The notes beneath the pieces were generated by a model. The model saw only the letters and a list, made by a program, of their open reading frames with translations, did not search any database and had not been told where the DNA came from. The translations under genes and the position numbers were made by a program. Source: Clostridia bacterium (GTDB lineage: Bacteria; Bacillota; Clostridia; Oscillospirales; Acutalibacteraceae). From it: a stretch of DNA of 53,075 nucleotides. The DNA lies in assembly GCA_024692685.1 (NCBI GenBank), contig JAILMJ010000083.1, positions 1 through 53,075 on the forward strand. Direction: 5' to 3'. Positions within the stretch are counted from its first letter, which is position 1, and the number at the start of each line of letters is the position of its first letter. Below, piece after piece: positions 51,388-53,075 of the stretch.

Positions 51388-52797
51388 TTATTCCTCCGCG
51401 GTTTTGGCCGATATATCCTCCGCAGGTTCGTCTTCTGTTTTCTCTTCGGCTGCAGCAGTCTCTTCACTGTCACTTCTGCGGATTGAATCAAAAAACGAAT
51501 TGTACTTTTCCTCCCATTTTGACAGAGCGTCGGCATCGTATCTGTCCGGAAATTGTGACACGATAATGGTATATCTCCCTATCCATCCGAGCATATTCAC
51601 CAGTTTTGCCCTCAATTCGGGCATTGAATTGAGTATTTTCAGCTTTGACCCTATCAGAGGCAGCAGTTTCGCGGCGTGGGTCTCCCCGTTTATAAAACCG
51701 TTGATGTCATCGGATGTGACAAGACCGTTTCTGAAAAGGTCACTGATCTCACGGGCTGTCATATACGGCAAAAGGTTTTTTGCAACGGCAAGCCGCCCCG
51801 CTTCAAAGCCGACATTAAGATAGAATTCTTTTTCGTAGTTCCAGAGTGTTTCGCGGGTATAAAGTTCTTCGGTATCAGCATTGACTGTATTCGCAAGAAG
51901 AGTGCCCGCAATAAGTGAATACGCAAGGCCGGAACCTTTAAGCGGATTGGTCATAAACGCCGCGTCTCCGATTGCGGCATAGCCGTCCGCCGTCAGAACG
52001 GCAAGGGGCTGCCGTATGGGTATATCGGTGAAATTACCGCCCTTAATCATATCTTCACCCATCTGAGGATTGTATTTCCTCAGAAATGAGATTGATTCCG
52101 AAATATCGGTATAGGTGATTTCGGGAAAACGTATAAGAAGGACATCGACGCAGTCCTCTTCGGTTATGCACCATCTGAATCCCTTTGTGCCGTCCTCCTT
52201 TATGTAAAGGCTGTAACTGTACTCCGGGTCCGCGCTGCCGGGAACCCGGGAATAATAAGCTCTGAAGGTATGGAGAATGTCATACAGCGGCGGGTCCTTG
52301 TCTATATTTGCCCACGCAGGAAGGTTGTTCCTGACAGGCGAGTGAACTCCGCAGGCATCAATGACCAGGTCGGCAACCAGGTCGCCTTTTGAGGTCTTGA
52401 TTCCCGTAACCCGCCGGCCTGAAATAATGGGAGACTGAATATCGGTTTCCAAAAGGAACTTTACTCCTGCAGCAGCCGCCTGCCCGGTAAGATAATCGTG
52501 AAACGCTTCGCGTTCAACCGCAAGATTCTTATATCCCTTGTGAGAGGGAATGGTCAGAGGGGCAACGTCATCATCAAGCGGAATAAAGGTCAGAGAATTG
52601 CCTTCGGCACAGTATTCATCGGGTATTTCAAGGCCGGCAAACTCCATGGCCCGCGCATCAAAAAAGTCCTTCTGATCGAGACCGTGACCTCCGTTTTCAA
52701 GTCTGTCACACACGGTTACATCATGACCGGCTTCGGCAAGTTTCATAGCTGCGACCAGACCGCCGTGACCGGCTCCGGCAACAATTATTCTGCTCAT
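51388..52797 (-). CDS. FAD-dependent oxidoreductase (geranylgeranyl-reductase-like)
   Basis: This 469-residue flavoprotein has an N-terminal Rossmann motif IIVAGAGHGGLVAAMKLAEAG (GxGxxG), a ligand-contact region VIDACGVHSPVRNNL, and the second FAD motif GYAAIGDAAFMTNPLKGSGL (about residue 285). This layout is shared by the geranylgeranyl reductase and p-hydroxybenzoate hydroxylase group; the substrate is unknown. The last 35 residues are a low-complexity acidic tail (EETAAAEEKTEDEPAEDIS). The ATG at 52797 precedes the Rossmann strand directly; a GTG four codons earlier is possible. It ends 4 bases from the convergent membrane-protein gene. Confidence 0.8.
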   Translation of the reverse strand: MSRIIVAGAGHGGLVAAMKLAEAGHDVTVCDRLENGGHGLDQKDFFDARAMEFAGLEIPDEYCAEGNSLTFIPLDDDVAPLTIPSHKGYKNLAVEREAFHDYLTGQAAAAGVKFLLETDIQSPIISGRRVTGIKTSKGDLVADLVIDACGVHSPVRNNLPAWANIDKDPPLYDILHTFRAYYSRVPGSADPEYSYSLYIKEDGTKGFRWCITEEDCVDVLLIRFPEITYTDISESISFLRKYNPQMGEDMIKGGNFTDIPIRQPLAVLTADGYAAIGDAAFMTNPLKGSGLAYSLIAGTLLANTVNADTEELYTRETLWNYEKEFYLNVGFEAGRLAVAKNLLPYMTAREISDLFRNGLVTSDDINGFINGETHAAKLLPLIGSKLKILNSMPELRAKLVNMLGWIGRYTIIVSQFPDRYDADALSKWEEKYNSFFDSIRRSDSEETAAAEEKTEDEPAEDISAKTAEE

Positions 52798-52835
52798 TGT
52801 CTTTCTCACATCCCGTCTGTAAATAACCGAATATT

Positions 52836-52864
52836 ATTATAGCGCATTTCAGTCCTTTCTTCAA
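52836..52864 (-). promoter_or_regulatory. Promoter of the FAD oxidoreductase gene
   Basis: On the minus strand TTGAAG (52859-52864), a 17-base spacer and a perfect TATAAT (52836-52841) lie about 38 bases before the start. Confidence 0.75.
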
Positions 52865-52939
52865 TAACCGGGTTGTTAACTTTTTTGCCGCCGCAACTTC
52901 TGCCCGAACAAAACCCATAAAAACGGAATAAAATAATCC

Positions 52940-52968
52940 TTGACAAAAAACACTTGTTCATTTATAAT
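52940..52968 (+). promoter_or_regulatory. tRNA-Val promoter
   Basis: A perfect TTGACA (52940-52945), a 17-base spacer and a perfect TATAAT (52963-52968) lie 31 bases before the tRNA. Confidence 0.88.
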
Positions 52969-52999
52969 TAACTCGCTCAAATGAGTAACAATATAAAAC

Positions 53000-53075
53000 G
53001 GTCGTTTAGCGCAGCTGGTAGCGCATCCGCTTGACGTGCGGGAGGTCACAGGTTCAAGTCCTGTAACGACCACCA
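53000..53075 (+). tRNA. tRNA-Val (anticodon GAC)
   Basis: This is a complete 76-base cloverleaf. The acceptor stem is GGTCGTT/AACGACC, the D stem GCGC/GCGC, and the anticodon stem TCCGC/GCGGG with loop TTGACGT giving anticodon GAC. The T stem is ACAGG/CCTGT with TTCAAGT, and ACCA is encoded. It ends exactly at the window edge. Confidence 0.95.

Overview
The window looks like chromosomal DNA of a strictly anaerobic, fermentative Firmicute of the class Clostridia, most likely a gut or rumen member of the Oscillospirales type. The grounds are: a Gram-positive-style 16S 5' end, pyruvate:ferredoxin oxidoreductase, the [FeFe]-hydrogenase maturases HydE/HydG/HydF, a T-box leader before thrS, RNase Y next to YmdB, a CIRCE heat-shock operator, consistent TTGACA/TATAAT-type promoters with 17-base spacing, and strong Shine-Dalgarno sites. 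I saw no phage, insertion sequence or CRISPR array.

Layout. 1-363: 5' end of a 16S rRNA gene (minus strand), its leader and promoter. 443-1130: HAD hydrolase. 1197-8829: a tight plus-strand run of seven genes (malQ, a methionine gamma-lyase-like PLP enzyme, DUF2461, a phosphohexomutase, two tandem endonuclease/exonuclease/phosphatase proteins and an SGNH hydrolase). 9089-15011: minus-strand genes for a CmpB-type membrane protein, an HD hydrolase, a secreted Cthe_2159-like beta-helix protein, a condensation-domain-like acyltransferase and a membrane protein. 15081-17494: htpG behind a CIRCE element, then a metal-binding (HMA) gene interrupted by an in-frame TGA. 17506-27991: azlCD, the glycolytic cluster pgk-tpiA-gpmI, the 1180-residue PFOR, and thrS with its T-box leader. 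28335-31738: rny behind a long structured leader, ymdB and a TtcA-like enzyme. 31742-35847: hydF, hydG, hydE and a TM1266-family regulator. 35960-41891: secreted or surface proteins (an all-helical unknown, a GH16 glucanase, a metallophosphoesterase) plus an SDR dehydrogenase.

The most interesting system is the seven-gene minus-strand operon at 41963-49787. In transcription order it holds a GH31 enzyme closely resembling sulfoquinovosidase YihQ, a peptidase-S51-like protein, a TalC/FSA-type transaldolase, a YihU-like beta-hydroxyacid dehydrogenase, a fucose-isomerase-family sugar isomerase, a TauE/SafE-type exporter and a GPH sugar symporter. Together these match the transaldolase (sulfo-TAL) route of sulfoquinovose breakdown: uptake, glycoside cleavage, isomerisation to sulfofructose, transaldol cleavage to sulfolactaldehyde plus fructose-6-phosphate, reduction to dihydroxypropanesulfonate (DHPS), and export. 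The fructose-6-phosphate would feed glycolysis (pgk, tpiA and gpmI are in the window), then PFOR, with electrons disposed of through hydrogenase. Two features are not part of the standard picture: the S51-like gene inside the operon, and a Gln where the sulfonate-binding Arg of YihQ is expected.

A second theme is that three otherwise unrelated secreted proteins end in a similar short, Phe-rich amphipathic tail, which may be a surface-retention signal. The window closes with a divergent membrane protein of unknown function, a FAD-dependent oxidoreductase and a tRNA-Val(GAC) gene.
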